A stretch of 64,000 nt of DNA from Aquipluma nitroreducens (GCF_009689585.1 NZ_AP018694.1:3549001-3613000); one strand, 5' to 3'; counted from the first letter of the stretch, positions 34,921 through 44,130 are shown. Notes: a model not told the origin generated them from the letters alone. Made by a program: numbers and translations.

Positions 34921-35266
34921 GGAACCGCTGGAATATCTTCGGCATATTCAGGATGAATGCCTTTTTGTTTTATCTGTAATTGGTGCTGAGACGAAAAAGG
35001 AAGATTTGATTTCAAATGAGACCCTAAAGAGGGCAGTTGTCAGAAGTCTTGAAATTATTGGTGAAGCGACAAAGAAAATTCCTGTGGATTTTAAATTGAA
35101 ATGGAATTCCATTAATTGGAAGAACATGGCTGGAATGAGAGATAGACTCATACACGATTACATGGGAGTAAACTATTCTATCGTTTGGGATGTGGTAAAA
35201 AATAAAATTCCGGAGTTGTCACTTCAAATTCAAAATGTGATTGATTCGGAAGAATCGAACCAATAG
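34913..35266 (+). CDS. hepT: HepT-like HEPN ribonuclease toxin
   Basis: The 117-residue all-helical protein has the HEPN catalytic motif R-x4-H-x-Y as RDRLIHDY (Arg76, His81, Tyr83). HEPN toxins of this family cut RNA and are neutralised when MntA adds AMP to the Tyr of that motif. The overlap with mntA and the size are typical of the pair, and both genes look intact. The pair lies just upstream of the convergent ychJ, away from other mobile features. Confidence 0.88.
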   Translation: MSKEPLEYLRHIQDECLFVLSVIGAETKKEDLISNETLKRAVVRSLEIIGEATKKIPVDFKLKWNSINWKNMAGMRDRLIHDYMGVNYSIVWDVVKNKIPELSLQIQNVIDSEESNQ

Positions 35267-35300
35267 ACTTCTGTTTTTAGTTGATTGCATTACCTGTTTT

Positions 35301-35696
35301 TCAGAAATGAACTCCGGAAACATAAACCCATTTCCCATTTTCGCGCTGGAAGAGTGATTTTTCGTGAATTTGCTGTGGCTTTCCATTTTCGAGGTAAAGT
35401 GCTTTGAATTCAACATAGCCAATCTCATCGTTGGCCTCTCCAGCTTGGACTTGTAGAATGGATAACCCCATCCATACAACCGACTTAGCCCATTTTTCAA
35501 TGCTTTTGCGTTCTTTTATTGGCCGTGTTTTTATAGAATGACTGCGCATCAAATAATCGATGTTGGCTTGGGTAAACGCAGTGTAGCGCGAACGCATTAA
35601 CTCCTGAGCGGTTAAAGCATCTTTCTTTCCAGAGATGATGGCTTCACAACAATTAGCGAATACCTGACCTGATCCACAAGGACAAAGATTTTGCAT
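35301..35696 (-). CDS. YchJ-family protein with SEC-C zinc motif
   Basis: The 131-residue protein starts with the SEC-C zinc-binding motif CPCGSG followed by FANCC, then the YchJ core (MRSRYTAFTQANIDYLMRSH and GYVEFKALY). The function of YchJ is unknown; SEC-C motifs are also found in SecA. It ends with HEKSLFQRENGKWVYVSG as in other family members. Its start is 7 bases after the stop codon of the DUF2293 gene on the same strand. Confidence 0.88.
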   Translation of the reverse strand: MQNLCPCGSGQVFANCCEAIISGKKDALTAQELMRSRYTAFTQANIDYLMRSHSIKTRPIKERKSIEKWAKSVVWMGLSILQVQAGEANDEIGYVEFKALYLENGKPQQIHEKSLFQRENGKWVYVSGVHF

Positions 35697-35703
35697 GGTT
35701 GGA

Positions 35704-36381
35704 TTATTGAAGTTTATTCAATGCTTTTTGAAGCGGACAATTTTCGGATGCTGGCCGACCTTCGCGGTAGCTGGCAAGCAATTCAACCGATTGTTGTGCC
35801 AGCGATTGGCGCACAGCACGGCGTTCTCCTTTAACGCGGGCAATCTTCAGGTTGTCGTAGGCGGTGGTTTGGTGCCGCATCCAGGCAATAACGGCATGGG
35901 CGGCACGCTCTTCAATCGGGATCAGTTGCGTGCGGGCAACGGTGCCACTTCCCACCGGAATGGCATGAGTGGTAACAGCCTTTGCCAGTAGTTTTTCCAG
36001 TTCTTTGTGGCTTTTGTGAAAATTGAGAAAACATTCGACTGAAGAACAAAAATCAGCCTCATATTCGGTTTGTTTCTTTTCCCGACGTTCAACTGCATAG
36101 GTTTGTTTCTTCTTATATTCGTCGGTTAACCGGCTCTGTTGAACCTCTTGTTGGGCCTCCAAAATAGTTGTTTCAGGCGCCCAAATTCCCAACGAAATAG
36201 TTCGCCGTCCCTTTTTTATCTCAACGCGCCAGTACAATCCTTTCGAAGTCACTTTCCGGGTTATTCCGGCATCACCGGCAGGTAAAAAAGCCCAATCTGT
36301 TGGCAGCTTTAGAGTTTCGCCATTTGGTCCGGTTAATTCGGTACGTGCGCCGGGTTTTACAATGAGAATATTTGGATTCAT
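35704..36381 (-). CDS. DUF2293-domain protein
   Basis: The 225-residue protein has a C-terminal DUF2293-type segment, with AVIAWMRHQTTAYDNLKIAR followed by KGERRAVRQ, and a central Lys/Glu-rich coiled-coil stretch (DEYKKKQTYAVERREKKQ). The N-terminal 70 residues are beta-rich and unlike typical DNA-binding domains. The function of DUF2293 is not known. It is followed by ychJ on the same strand and preceded by a GH106-like gene, giving a short co-directional run. Confidence 0.7.
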   Translation of the reverse strand: MNPNILIVKPGARTELTGPNGETLKLPTDWAFLPAGDAGITRKVTSKGLYWRVEIKKGRRTISLGIWAPETTILEAQQEVQQSRLTDEYKKKQTYAVERREKKQTEYEADFCSSVECFLNFHKSHKELEKLLAKAVTTHAIPVGSGTVARTQLIPIEERAAHAVIAWMRHQTTAYDNLKIARVKGERRAVRQSLAQQSVELLASYREGRPASENCPLQKALNKLQ

Positions 36382-36399
36382 AGATTTGTATAAAACCTC

Positions 36400-38364
36400 T
36401 TACTTAACAAGCCATGGTGCAACATAGTCGGCAGGTCTGGTTTTCACGACCGGTGTTTTCGGAACAAAACCAATATCGATTTTTTCGATTTTACCTTTTT
36501 CGATTTTGTATAGCAAAGACTGATATGGCTCAAATGTGAGATCCAGCATGTAGCTTTTCGCACCGAAATTCAAATTCACCTGGGCTCGTTTGGTTTCTGT
36601 TTCAAGCGACTGACCATAACCCATCGGAAACTTTATCCGGTCAGCTTTCGGATTCGGGAAGAAAACATACAGCGTTTCACCGTCCATCCGGCACCAATGA
36701 CGAATTATCTTATTTCCGGAGATAAAAGGAGTAAGGTTTTGGGGAATTACTGAAGTTACATTCTTCAATTTTTTTAGTTTTTCAACCAACAATGAATAAT
36801 CGGCATGTAATACTGCGCCGGGTTCTTTCGGCTCATTTTTCAGAATGATATTTAATCCTGATTCAGCAAGGCTGGTGAGTTGTTTCAATGCTTTGTAATC
36901 GAGATATTTAACATTGAGGTATAGTGCCTTATATTGTGCGTTGCCTACTTTTAAGAGTCCTTTATTAAATGTCGCCTTTTCCAGAAATTCGCCGTTAATC
37001 CATGTTGGGCTATATCCATTCAACTCATCTGGAAAATACACGTACCGCATTTCGTAGTATCCCCAGGCCCAGATAAACTGCTTTTCTTTCGGCATCACAC
37101 CGGCAGTCCACATGTCCTCAGTTGGTAAATAAACGGCTATATCGGAGTAGGTATTTCCTTTCTTCATATATCCTGAAACGGTCTCTAAATATTTATTGAA
37201 AGGATTAATTTCAGGAGCCAAGTTTCCTTTATCGCCAATGTGAGTTGTTGCATAAAAATTGACTGTATCCTGATCTTTTGGGTTATGCGCTTTGCCGTGC
37301 CAGATTATTCGATTTATTCCGTTTGCAAAAAGAGCATCAGCCACTAGTTTTAAGTCTGCTGTCTGCTCCTGACGAATGTAATCGCGGGGCCAGCCATAAA
37401 GACAGGTAAATGTTTCTGCTGACACGATCTTTTTGCCGGATAATAATGCCGCTGATGCCGGAATTGAGTTAAATTCAGGTTCGAAAAGCATGGATTCTCC
37501 TTCAGGAATGTCGAGCGACGAATACCCTGAAATTAGGTCGCAGGGAGCACCAGAAACCTGACCTCGGGATAAAATCCCAACCGAGTTTAGTGTTGAATCG
37601 TAATCGCAATAGAATTTCAAAACCTTGTCGGAAATTAAACTCATGTAATCGTACAGATATTTGCCGTTGCGCGGAGCATATATCGAATCCATATAGGGTC
37701 TGATATCATATCCGAATTTTTTGCTGAAGTCCTTGTCAAACCCGTCACACCAAAGTTTTTCAGTTTCAACTTCCCAGCTGTCGACAAAATAGGCGGTTGG
37801 ATGTTTAATTTTTGGTCGCGGGAATGCCTTCAAAAGTCGGTCGAAATAAGGCTGATAATTTTTCTGAGACAAATGATCGATTACATAGCCTGTTTTAGGA
37901 TATTGCCACGATTTCGTAATTTCCTGTCGCCATGCTGCATCGCCATATCGTTGGGTTGCCTGTTCGAAGGTCACTGAAGTATCGCCAAAAGGCCACAATG
38001 TGCCATAGGTCAAATCGCATCCTAATCCGATTGAGTCAGCATATTGCTTTGTAAAATCAACGATTCTGGTCCACTCCGGACTAAGCCATTCCTGACGTGG
38101 AGTGTAGGTTGTATCGTTTTTATTAAATCTATTCAGCGGATAAACCCATGCCACTTCCACTCCTCCAAACCCGTGTGCTTTTAACCAATCAAGATTAAAT
38201 CTGACGTCATCTTCTTTTATTTTTGAGGCAAACCACCAATACCTGGCGTAGGGCTTCGAACTAAATTCAGGAAATTGACTTTGCCTTTCAGCTTTTTCTT
38301 GAGCCGATAGATTACTGGCAGAAATTAGGATCAGCAGGACAATGAGCAGTTTGGTTAGGTTCAT
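36400..38364 (-). CDS. Secreted GH106-like glycoside hydrolase
   Basis: The 654-residue protein has a Sec signal (MNLTKLLIVLLILISASNLS). The segment KPYARYWWFASKIKEDDVRF and LDWLKAHGFGGVEVAWVYPL resembles the start of alpha-L-rhamnosidases of family GH106, and the following region has SAETFTCLYGWPRDYIRQEQ. GH106 proteins are normally around 1100 residues; this one lacks the long C-terminal beta domains. The substrate is probably a rhamnose-containing glycan but this is not proven. It may be cotranscribed with the rlmF gene upstream on the same strand. Confidence 0.72.
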   Translation of the reverse strand: MNLTKLLIVLLILISASNLSAQEKAERQSQFPEFSSKPYARYWWFASKIKEDDVRFNLDWLKAHGFGGVEVAWVYPLNRFNKNDTTYTPRQEWLSPEWTRIVDFTKQYADSIGLGCDLTYGTLWPFGDTSVTFEQATQRYGDAAWRQEITKSWQYPKTGYVIDHLSQKNYQPYFDRLLKAFPRPKIKHPTAYFVDSWEVETEKLWCDGFDKDFSKKFGYDIRPYMDSIYAPRNGKYLYDYMSLISDKVLKFYCDYDSTLNSVGILSRGQVSGAPCDLISGYSSLDIPEGESMLFEPEFNSIPASAALLSGKKIVSAETFTCLYGWPRDYIRQEQTADLKLVADALFANGINRIIWHGKAHNPKDQDTVNFYATTHIGDKGNLAPEINPFNKYLETVSGYMKKGNTYSDIAVYLPTEDMWTAGVMPKEKQFIWAWGYYEMRYVYFPDELNGYSPTWINGEFLEKATFNKGLLKVGNAQYKALYLNVKYLDYKALKQLTSLAESGLNIILKNEPKEPGAVLHADYSLLVEKLKKLKNVTSVIPQNLTPFISGNKIIRHWCRMDGETLYVFFPNPKADRIKFPMGYGQSLETETKRAQVNLNFGAKSYMLDLTFEPYQSLLYKIEKGKIEKIDIGFVPKTPVVKTRPADYVAPWLVK

Positions 38365-38409
38365 AATTTGTTTTTTTACATTTCTTTTGGCCTGAATGCT
38401 AATTATCGT

Positions 38410-39384
38410 TTATTTTCCGGTTTTCCATCGGGTATTTTTCCATTGATTTTGCTCTTCGGTATTTAGAAAAGTCCATGCTACAATCCGGCTGATTTTATTT
38501 CCTTGTCCCATCGGAATGGTTTCTGAACCAAAAACTTCGGCCTTTTCAAGTGCTTTGTACACGCTTCGAAGGTTCGATTCTTTCGAAATCATGGTGGAAA
38601 AGCAAAAACAGTTTCCGGCGAATTTTTTACTTTGCTGAATCAGGCTGTGCACAAATTTTTCTTCACCTCCATCGCACCACAGTTCATGGTTCTGTCCACC
38701 AAAATTCAGGATTGGCTGAGCTTTTTTGTCCAAATGCAAATTGTGGATTTTTCGGAGTGAGCCTGCCAGCGCTTCTTTTTCCGAAGCATGGAATGGTGGA
38801 TTACAGATGGATAAATCGATATGTTCGTCTTTCCGGATTATTCCGTAGAAAAAGTCTTTCTGATTGGTTTGAAGTTTACACTCTACTTTTCCTTGCAGCA
38901 CGGGATTGGATGCAATAATATGGTTTGCCGATTCAATGGCCGTCGGGTCGATGTCTGATCCAATAAACGACCAGCCGTATTCCTGAACTCCAATGATGGG
39001 ATAAATGCAACTGGCGCCGATCCCAACATCCATACATCTGATTTTTGTGCCAGTCGGAATTTTTCCGTAGTTATTTCGACACAAGAAATCGGCAATGTGA
39101 TGGATGTAATCTGCTCTCCCCGGAATGGGCGGACACAAATAACCTTCCGGAATATCCCAGTGGCTTATGCCGTAGTGATGCAACAACAAGGCCTTATTTA
39201 GCGCTTTCACCGCGTCGGGATTGGCAAAATCAATCGATTCATCACCGTAAGGGTTGGGCTTAACAAAAGGAGCCAGTTCCGGATAACTCTCAATCAATTT
39301 TTTGAAATCGTAACGTTCGCGGTTTTTGTTACGTGGATGTAATTTAGATTTTTCTTTGGGATGTTCTCTTTTGTTCTGAAGCAT
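38410..39384 (-). CDS. rlmF: 23S rRNA (adenine-1618-N6)-methyltransferase RlmF
   Basis: The ATG at 39384 (MLQNKREHPKEKSKLHPRN) matches the start of E. coli RlmF (…LHPRNRH…) better than the more upstream ATG, which would add 13 residues. The 324-residue protein has the SAM-binding block CMDVGIGASCIYPIIG and the catalytic motif ICNPPFHASEKEA, which is specific for this family. It methylates A1618 of 23S rRNA in the assembling large subunit. It stands at the 5' end of a four-gene minus-strand run. Confidence 0.93.
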   Translation of the reverse strand: MLQNKREHPKEKSKLHPRNKNRERYDFKKLIESYPELAPFVKPNPYGDESIDFANPDAVKALNKALLLHHYGISHWDIPEGYLCPPIPGRADYIHHIADFLCRNNYGKIPTGTKIRCMDVGIGASCIYPIIGVQEYGWSFIGSDIDPTAIESANHIIASNPVLQGKVECKLQTNQKDFFYGIIRKDEHIDLSICNPPFHASEKEALAGSLRKIHNLHLDKKAQPILNFGGQNHELWCDGGEEKFVHSLIQQSKKFAGNCFCFSTMISKESNLRSVYKALEKAEVFGSETIPMGQGNKISRIVAWTFLNTEEQNQWKNTRWKTGK

Positions 39385-39591
39385 GGAATGTTGTCTCTGA
39401 TTTGCGGTGGTAAATTTAGGCATTAAAAGCTGAAAGCAACTACCAAAATAACAGTGCTTTTAGCCTGTTGCGGTTTTTATGGCCAATAAATTGAAGCAGA
39501 TGTATTTTGTGAAACAATTCACTTCATATCGAATTCGTTTTTTGAAATTTTCAATGGAATAATGCTTGATCTACAAATAGTTTAAGGTTTT

Positions 39592-39625
39592 GTGATCTTT
39601 CTGTGATATCTGCTGTTTACTTTTG
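39592..39625 (+). promoter_or_regulatory. 11-bp direct repeats and minus-7 element of the response regulator gene
   Basis: GTGATCTTTCT and GTGATATCTGC are consecutive 11-base repeats (39592-39613), followed 4 bases later by TACTTTTG at 39618, matching TAnnTTTG. The same layout with closely related repeats is found at 41865-41909, before the lipoprotein gene. The 11-base spacing is the classical arrangement for PhoB/OmpR-type dimers, so autoregulation is likely. Confidence 0.75.
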
Positions 39626-39645
39626 AGAGTTAAGAAATCATAACT

Positions 39646-40344
39646 ATGGACAGAGCGTTAATCATTGAAGATGATCAGGATATATCCAACCTAATTTCGA
39701 TTCATCTGACCGACATGGAGTTTGAAGTTGACAAAGCTTACGACGGAAAGGAAGGATTGTTAAAAGCATTAAACAACCCATACAAGATTATCATTTTAGA
39801 CATTCGGTTACCGGGTATGGATGGATTTGAAGTTTGTAAAAAGTTGCGTCTGGAGAAAATTCAAACGCCAATACTGATCGTGACGTCCAAATCGGAAGAG
39901 ATTGACAAAATAATTGGGCTGGAGTTTGGCGCCGACGATTACATTACAAAACCATTCAGCATTCGCGAATTAATGGCACGGGTAAAAGCAATTCTTCGCC
40001 GCTCCGAAATTGCAAGACAGGCCGTTCAATCCGATGAGAATCGCGAAATCCGTTCCGATGGGTTGTATATCAATGTAACACTTCGCATGGTTGAGGTGTA
40101 TGGAAAACGAATCGAATTATCGCCAAAAGAGTTTGACTTGCTGGTTTTATTCGCTTCAAATCCGGGGCGAACCTACACACGGGTTCACCTGCTCGAACAG
40201 GTCTGGGGCTATCAGTTCGAAGGTTACGAGCATACTGTGAATTCGCACATTAACCGGTTGCGTTCAAAGATTGAATCTAGCCTGAATGCTCCTGAATTTA
40301 TTCTCACAACCTGGGGCGTTGGATACAAATTCAGGGAAAAATAA
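39646..40344 (+). CDS. PhoB/OmpR-family response regulator
   Basis: The 232-residue protein has an N-terminal receiver domain with phospho-acceptor Asp52 in ILDIRLPGMDG and the switch Lys in YITKPFS, and a C-terminal winged helix (LSPKEFDLLVLFASNPGRTYTR and VWGYQFEGYEHTVNSHINRL) of the OmpR/PhoB type. It is followed by its sensor kinase after 26 bases. Eleven-base direct repeats before this gene and before the lipoprotein gene are good candidates for its own binding sites. The sensed signal is not known. Confidence 0.93.
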   Translation: MDRALIIEDDQDISNLISIHLTDMEFEVDKAYDGKEGLLKALNNPYKIIILDIRLPGMDGFEVCKKLRLEKIQTPILIVTSKSEEIDKIIGLEFGADDYITKPFSIRELMARVKAILRRSEIARQAVQSDENREIRSDGLYINVTLRMVEVYGKRIELSPKEFDLLVLFASNPGRTYTRVHLLEQVWGYQFEGYEHTVNSHINRLRSKIESSLNAPEFILTTWGVGYKFREK

Positions 40345-40370
40345 TTGCTAATAGATATAATAAAAGTGCC

Positions 40371-41849
40371 ATGAATCAGAACCCAACATTGTTTTTTAGC
40401 CGTCTTTACTGGAAGATATCTGCCTTATTTATAATGATTCTGGTGCTTTTTGCAGGAATCACCTTGTATATTTCGGTACATTCTGCAAACAATTATTCGA
40501 TTGAGGTAAACCAGAAATTGAACTGGAACCTGGCTGCAACTACAGTTAGTGAAATTAAGCCGGAGTTCCAGAACGGCACTGTTAACAAGGCTGCGATTGC
40601 CGATATCATGCATTCGATGATGGTTATTAACCCCAGCCTGGAAGTTTACCTGCTCGATCCGGAAGGGAAAATATTAAGTTACGTGGCGCCGGCAAAAGTG
40701 GTGAAACTCGAAAATGTGTCGTTGGCACCCATCGAAAGCTTCCTGAACGATACCAAGCACAACCTTATTTTTGGTGACGACCCGCGAAATTTGGGTGAGA
40801 AAAAAACATTTTCGGCAGCCAAAGTCATCGATCAGGGCAGGTTAACCGGCTACATTTATATTGTACTGGCTAGTCAGGAATACATTTCGGCAGCCCAAAT
40901 GGTAATTGGAAGTTACATTCTCGGACTATCGATCCGTTCAATCATCATTATCCTGATCATTTCTGCCTTTGTGGGCTTATTCTTTATTTGGTTCATTACC
41001 AAAAAGCTAAATACAATTGTGCTGGGAATCCGCGAGTTTCAATCTGGAAATCTCAATGTCCGTATTCCGGTGAAAAACAAAGATGAATTGGATAACATTG
41101 GATTGGTATTCAACGAAATGGCCGGAGCGATTTCGAAAAGTATCAGGGAATTGAAAGAAACCGACGAATTCAGGAAAGAACTGATCAGCAATGTTTCGCA
41201 CGATTTGCGAACCCCTGTGGCTTCCATTCAGGGTTATGCCGAAACGCTTTTGCTGAAAAAGGATCGGATTGCTCCGGAAGAGCAAACCAAATACCTCGAA
41301 ATCATATACGCGAGTTGTGAGCGGCTGAAAACGCTGGTGAGCGAACTGTTCGAACTTTCCAAACTGCAAACCAATCAGGTGAAACTTAATCCTGAACCGT
41401 TTTCGATTGCAGAACTGGTATCGGATATCGCCAATAAATACCGCATTATTTCGCAAAAGAAAGGGATTAGCATCAACGCGTTTATTCCGAAAGAAAATAC
41501 CATGGTGGAAGCCGATATACTGCTGATCGACCGGGTTTTGCAGAACCTGATCGACAATGCCATCCGTTTTTGCCGCGAAGGCGATTACATCAACATTGAA
41601 ATCATTTCGGTAGAGGAGGGGAAAATTGAAATAAAGATTGCCGATTCAGGAGAAGGAATTAATGCGGATGAACTTCCCTTTATTTTCGAGCGCTATTACA
41701 AAGGCAAAAAGTACAGCGAAAGTACCGGATTAGGTTTGGCTATTGTCAAAAAGATTATCGATCTGCATCATTCCGATATTCAGGTTTTCAGCCAGCCGGG
41801 CAAAGGCACTACTTTTACTTTTCAGCTTCCTGCGATAAACGTTGCCTAA
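40371..41849 (+). CDS. Membrane histidine kinase, partner of the response regulator
   Basis: The 492-residue protein has a first membrane helix at about 15-35, an extracytoplasmic sensor domain to about 185, a second helix (IIIILIISAFVGLFFIWFIT), a HAMP region, a HisKA H-box (NVSHDLRTPVASIQGYAETL), and HATPase boxes (NLIDNAIRFCREG, ADSGEGIN, STGLGLAIVKKI). The extracytoplasmic part resembles double-Cache-like or PhoR-like sensor domains but is not specific. It is cotranscribed with the response regulator. PhoR-like signalling is suggested by the PhoB-box-like repeats, but no pst genes are in the window. Confidence 0.9.
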   Translation: MNQNPTLFFSRLYWKISALFIMILVLFAGITLYISVHSANNYSIEVNQKLNWNLAATTVSEIKPEFQNGTVNKAAIADIMHSMMVINPSLEVYLLDPEGKILSYVAPAKVVKLENVSLAPIESFLNDTKHNLIFGDDPRNLGEKKTFSAAKVIDQGRLTGYIYIVLASQEYISAAQMVIGSYILGLSIRSIIIILIISAFVGLFFIWFITKKLNTIVLGIREFQSGNLNVRIPVKNKDELDNIGLVFNEMAGAISKSIRELKETDEFRKELISNVSHDLRTPVASIQGYAETLLLKKDRIAPEEQTKYLEIIYASCERLKTLVSELFELSKLQTNQVKLNPEPFSIAELVSDIANKYRIISQKKGISINAFIPKENTMVEADILLIDRVLQNLIDNAIRFCREGDYINIEIISVEEGKIEIKIADSGEGINADELPFIFERYYKGKKYSESTGLGLAIVKKIIDLHHSDIQVFSQPGKGTTFTFQLPAINVA

Positions 41850-41864
41850 AAAGATGATACAAAC

Positions 41865-41909
41865 GTGAATTTCTTGTGATACTTCTGTGATACTGTTGCC
41901 CGTACTTTG
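41865..41909 (+). promoter_or_regulatory. Three tandem 11-bp repeats upstream of the lipoprotein gene
   Basis: GTGAATTTCTT, GTGATACTTCT and GTGATACTGTT follow each other with exact 11-base period (41865-41897), and TACTTTG comes 5 bases later at 41903. The second and third units match the two repeats found before the response regulator gene. The pattern CTGTGATA resembles the E. coli Pho box word CTGTCATA with one change. Confidence 0.78.
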
Positions 41910-41936
41910 TCAGTATAAATTTTAAAACAGTATACC

Positions 41937-42875
41937 ATGAAGACAAAATTAATTGCTCTTGTTTTAGTAATTGCGGGATTTACCAGCGGCTGTATGAAGG
42001 ACGATGTTATGAGCCCGATGCCATTAAATCCCGACACCGCAGGTGATGTTTCGGTTGACCGTTTTGGCAGTGCATTTGCTCATTTGTTCCTTCGGGATGA
42101 CACGAATGGTTTCCCAGCCGCCAATCAGCCTGTCGATTTTGATGCGATTCCGGCTTTCAACACTCACGGACTTGGACCAAACGGCGAAAAAACAATTTAC
42201 TACAATTTCGATGTATTAAGCACCACGCCTGCCCCAATTTATGTTTTGTTTCAGGATGGCCAAACGACACCGGTTTCGGGGCAGTTGAATATTATTAATG
42301 TGGTGCCTGGCGATGCCGGATACAACGATTTCTGGCTGGTTCAGAAAGTAACCGTTCCGGCTAATTATGTGGCAAATACAGTGACCAGCTATGATGAAAT
42401 TTTGCAAAAGGGGTATTCCATTACTTCCACAACAACAATCGTGAATTGCCCGGTTGTGCCCAAAGGTTCGGTTGCACGAAAACGCTATTTAGCTTCCGAA
42501 AGTGCAGCACTAACTCGCGGTTGGTATAAAGATAAGGTGGTTTATTATTTCAATTTTCTTGAAAAAGAACTGATGACAGTGAACGGAAAAGTACCAACCT
42601 CTGACATCTATGTTGCCTTCAATGTCAATCCCGATATGACAGGTGGAGGTCCTGCTTCAGGATTTAAAACTGAAGATGGCACTACAACCGGTCAAACCCA
42701 CAATGTTCCTGAAACTTTACCTGCAAATGCAGCTTACTCACCATTATGGGATGTTCAGATTTACAACAACAACAGCTTTGGAACCGTTAGTAATCTACAA
42801 ACTGCAAGTTCAGCGCCCATTATGGCCATGGATGCAGCAGTCGTAAATTGCCCGATTGTTTGGGTACAGCCCTAA
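41937..42875 (+). CDS. Lipoprotein of unknown function, probable target of the adjacent two-component system
   Basis: The 312-residue protein starts MKTKLIALVLVIAGFTSGC, a lipoprotein signal with Cys19 as the lipidation site. The mature part is beta-rich with no Pfam-like motif I recognise; it has paired segments ending in NCPVVPKG and NCPIVWVQP, suggesting two similar subdomains. It begins 87 bases after the kinase gene, behind its own 11-base-repeat operator. It may be an extracellular binding or sensing protein. No homologue can be named from the sequence. Confidence 0.7.
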   Translation: MKTKLIALVLVIAGFTSGCMKDDVMSPMPLNPDTAGDVSVDRFGSAFAHLFLRDDTNGFPAANQPVDFDAIPAFNTHGLGPNGEKTIYYNFDVLSTTPAPIYVLFQDGQTTPVSGQLNIINVVPGDAGYNDFWLVQKVTVPANYVANTVTSYDEILQKGYSITSTTTIVNCPVVPKGSVARKRYLASESAALTRGWYKDKVVYYFNFLEKELMTVNGKVPTSDIYVAFNVNPDMTGGGPASGFKTEDGTTTGQTHNVPETLPANAAYSPLWDVQIYNNNSFGTVSNLQTASSAPIMAMDAAVVNCPIVWVQP

Positions 42876-42955
42876 AAATTCACGCTTTTCAGAAAAAAAA
42901 GAGAAATCAACTTGTTGGATTTTGATTTGTTTATTTACTCACAACAAAGAGAACC

Positions 42956-43016
42956 ATGAAATAGCCATGTGTACCAAAGTTCATACAAACTGAAAATAAA
43001 GAAATGGCTATTCCAT
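42956..43016. repeat. Inverted repeat in the leader upstream of msrBA
   Basis: ATGAAATAGCCAT and ATGGCTATTCCAT are imperfect inverted copies separated by about 36 bases, in the 213-base gap before the msrBA gene. They could form a stem-loop in the transcript leader. The rest of the gap shows nothing clear. Confidence 0.4.
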
Positions 43017-43088
43017 TCGTCGAGGTTTTAATTGAAAAATTGAAGTTGATACGAAGATTGTAGAAACCTAAATTGAAAACATTTTTAA

Positions 43089-44045
43089 ATGAAAACATTT
43101 TTTTTAATCATCGCAATTGCCTTTTTCGGAGTTCAGGGTTGCACACAAAACGTACCTAAAAGTTCTAAATTGGAACGTAAAACAACGAATACCAACTACA
43201 ATCCGCTCACTCCGGAAGAAGCTGCTGTAATTCTGAATAAAGGAACAGAGCGGGCTTTTACCGGGAAGTACACCGATTTTTCAGGAAAGGGAACATACGT
43301 TTGCAAGCAGTGTGATGCGCCTTTATACCGGTCGTCCGATAAATTTAAATCGGATTGTGGTTGGCCCAGTTTCGACGATGAAATTCCGGGAGCTGTTAAG
43401 CGCATTCCCGATGCTGATGGTATGCGAACCGAAATTGTTTGTGCCAATTGTGGTGCGCATTTGGGTCATGTATTTTTAGGCGAAGGACTTACTGCAAAAG
43501 ATACACGGCATTGTGTGAATTCCATTTCACTGAATTTCATCCCGGCTGGTTCACCAAAGACTGCTGCCGATACCGCCATTTTTGCCGGTGGCTGCTTTTG
43601 GGGAGTTGAATATTACATGCACAAGGCGCCTGGTGTAATTTCGACCGAAGTGGGTTATATTGGCGGACGTGGCGAAAAACCTACCTACCAGCAGGTTTGT
43701 AGTCACAAAAGCGGCTATGCCGAAGCGGTCAGAATCATTTTTGATCCGAAGAAAACCAGTTATGAAAATGTAGCTAAACTGTTTTTTGAAATTCATGATC
43801 CGACCCAGATAAACCGGCAAGGACCCGATATCGGCGATCAATACCGTTCGGCTGTTTTTTACCTGAATATGGAGCAGAAAAGCACCGCGGAAAAGTTGGT
43901 AGGAATTTTAAGGACAAAAGGGTACGATGTGGCTACTGTAATTGTACCCGCTACAAAATTCTGGAAAGCTGAAGAATATCATCAGCAATACTATGAAAAA
44001 GAGAACGGAACGCCTTATTGCCACCGTTACGAGAAAAAGTTTTAA
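43089..44045 (+). CDS. msrBA: Lipoprotein MsrB-MsrA fusion, methionine sulfoxide reductase
   Basis: The 318-residue protein has a lipobox (FGVQGC, Cys18), then an MsrB domain with zinc ligands Cys72/Cys75 and Cys118/Cys121 and catalytic Cys142 (RHCVNSISLNF), then an MsrA domain with catalytic Cys169 in GGCFWG. It reduces both diastereomers of methionine sulfoxide in exported proteins. The order MsrB then MsrA is opposite to the neisserial PilB order. The next gene encodes a methionine-rich metal-binding protein, suggesting shared protection against metal or oxidative stress. Confidence 0.93.
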   Translation: MKTFFLIIAIAFFGVQGCTQNVPKSSKLERKTTNTNYNPLTPEEAAVILNKGTERAFTGKYTDFSGKGTYVCKQCDAPLYRSSDKFKSDCGWPSFDDEIPGAVKRIPDADGMRTEIVCANCGAHLGHVFLGEGLTAKDTRHCVNSISLNFIPAGSPKTAADTAIFAGGCFWGVEYYMHKAPGVISTEVGYIGGRGEKPTYQQVCSHKSGYAEAVRIIFDPKKTSYENVAKLFFEIHDPTQINRQGPDIGDQYRSAVFYLNMEQKSTAEKLVGILRTKGYDVATVIVPATKFWKAEEYHQQYYEKENGTPYCHRYEKKF

Positions 44046-44130
44046 TTAATCGGTCGGTTAACGAGACGAGAAGTAGAAATGCGTAAGCAGTTATTTAAAA
44101 CAAAGATTCACAATTTTAAAAATTACAGAC

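Noticed and set aside
39646-41849. Taking the two-component pair as KdpDE for the kdp operon
   Set aside because: The kinase lacks the KdpD and Usp domains, the repeats before these genes differ from the KdpE-like boxes, and the loci are 20 kb apart.
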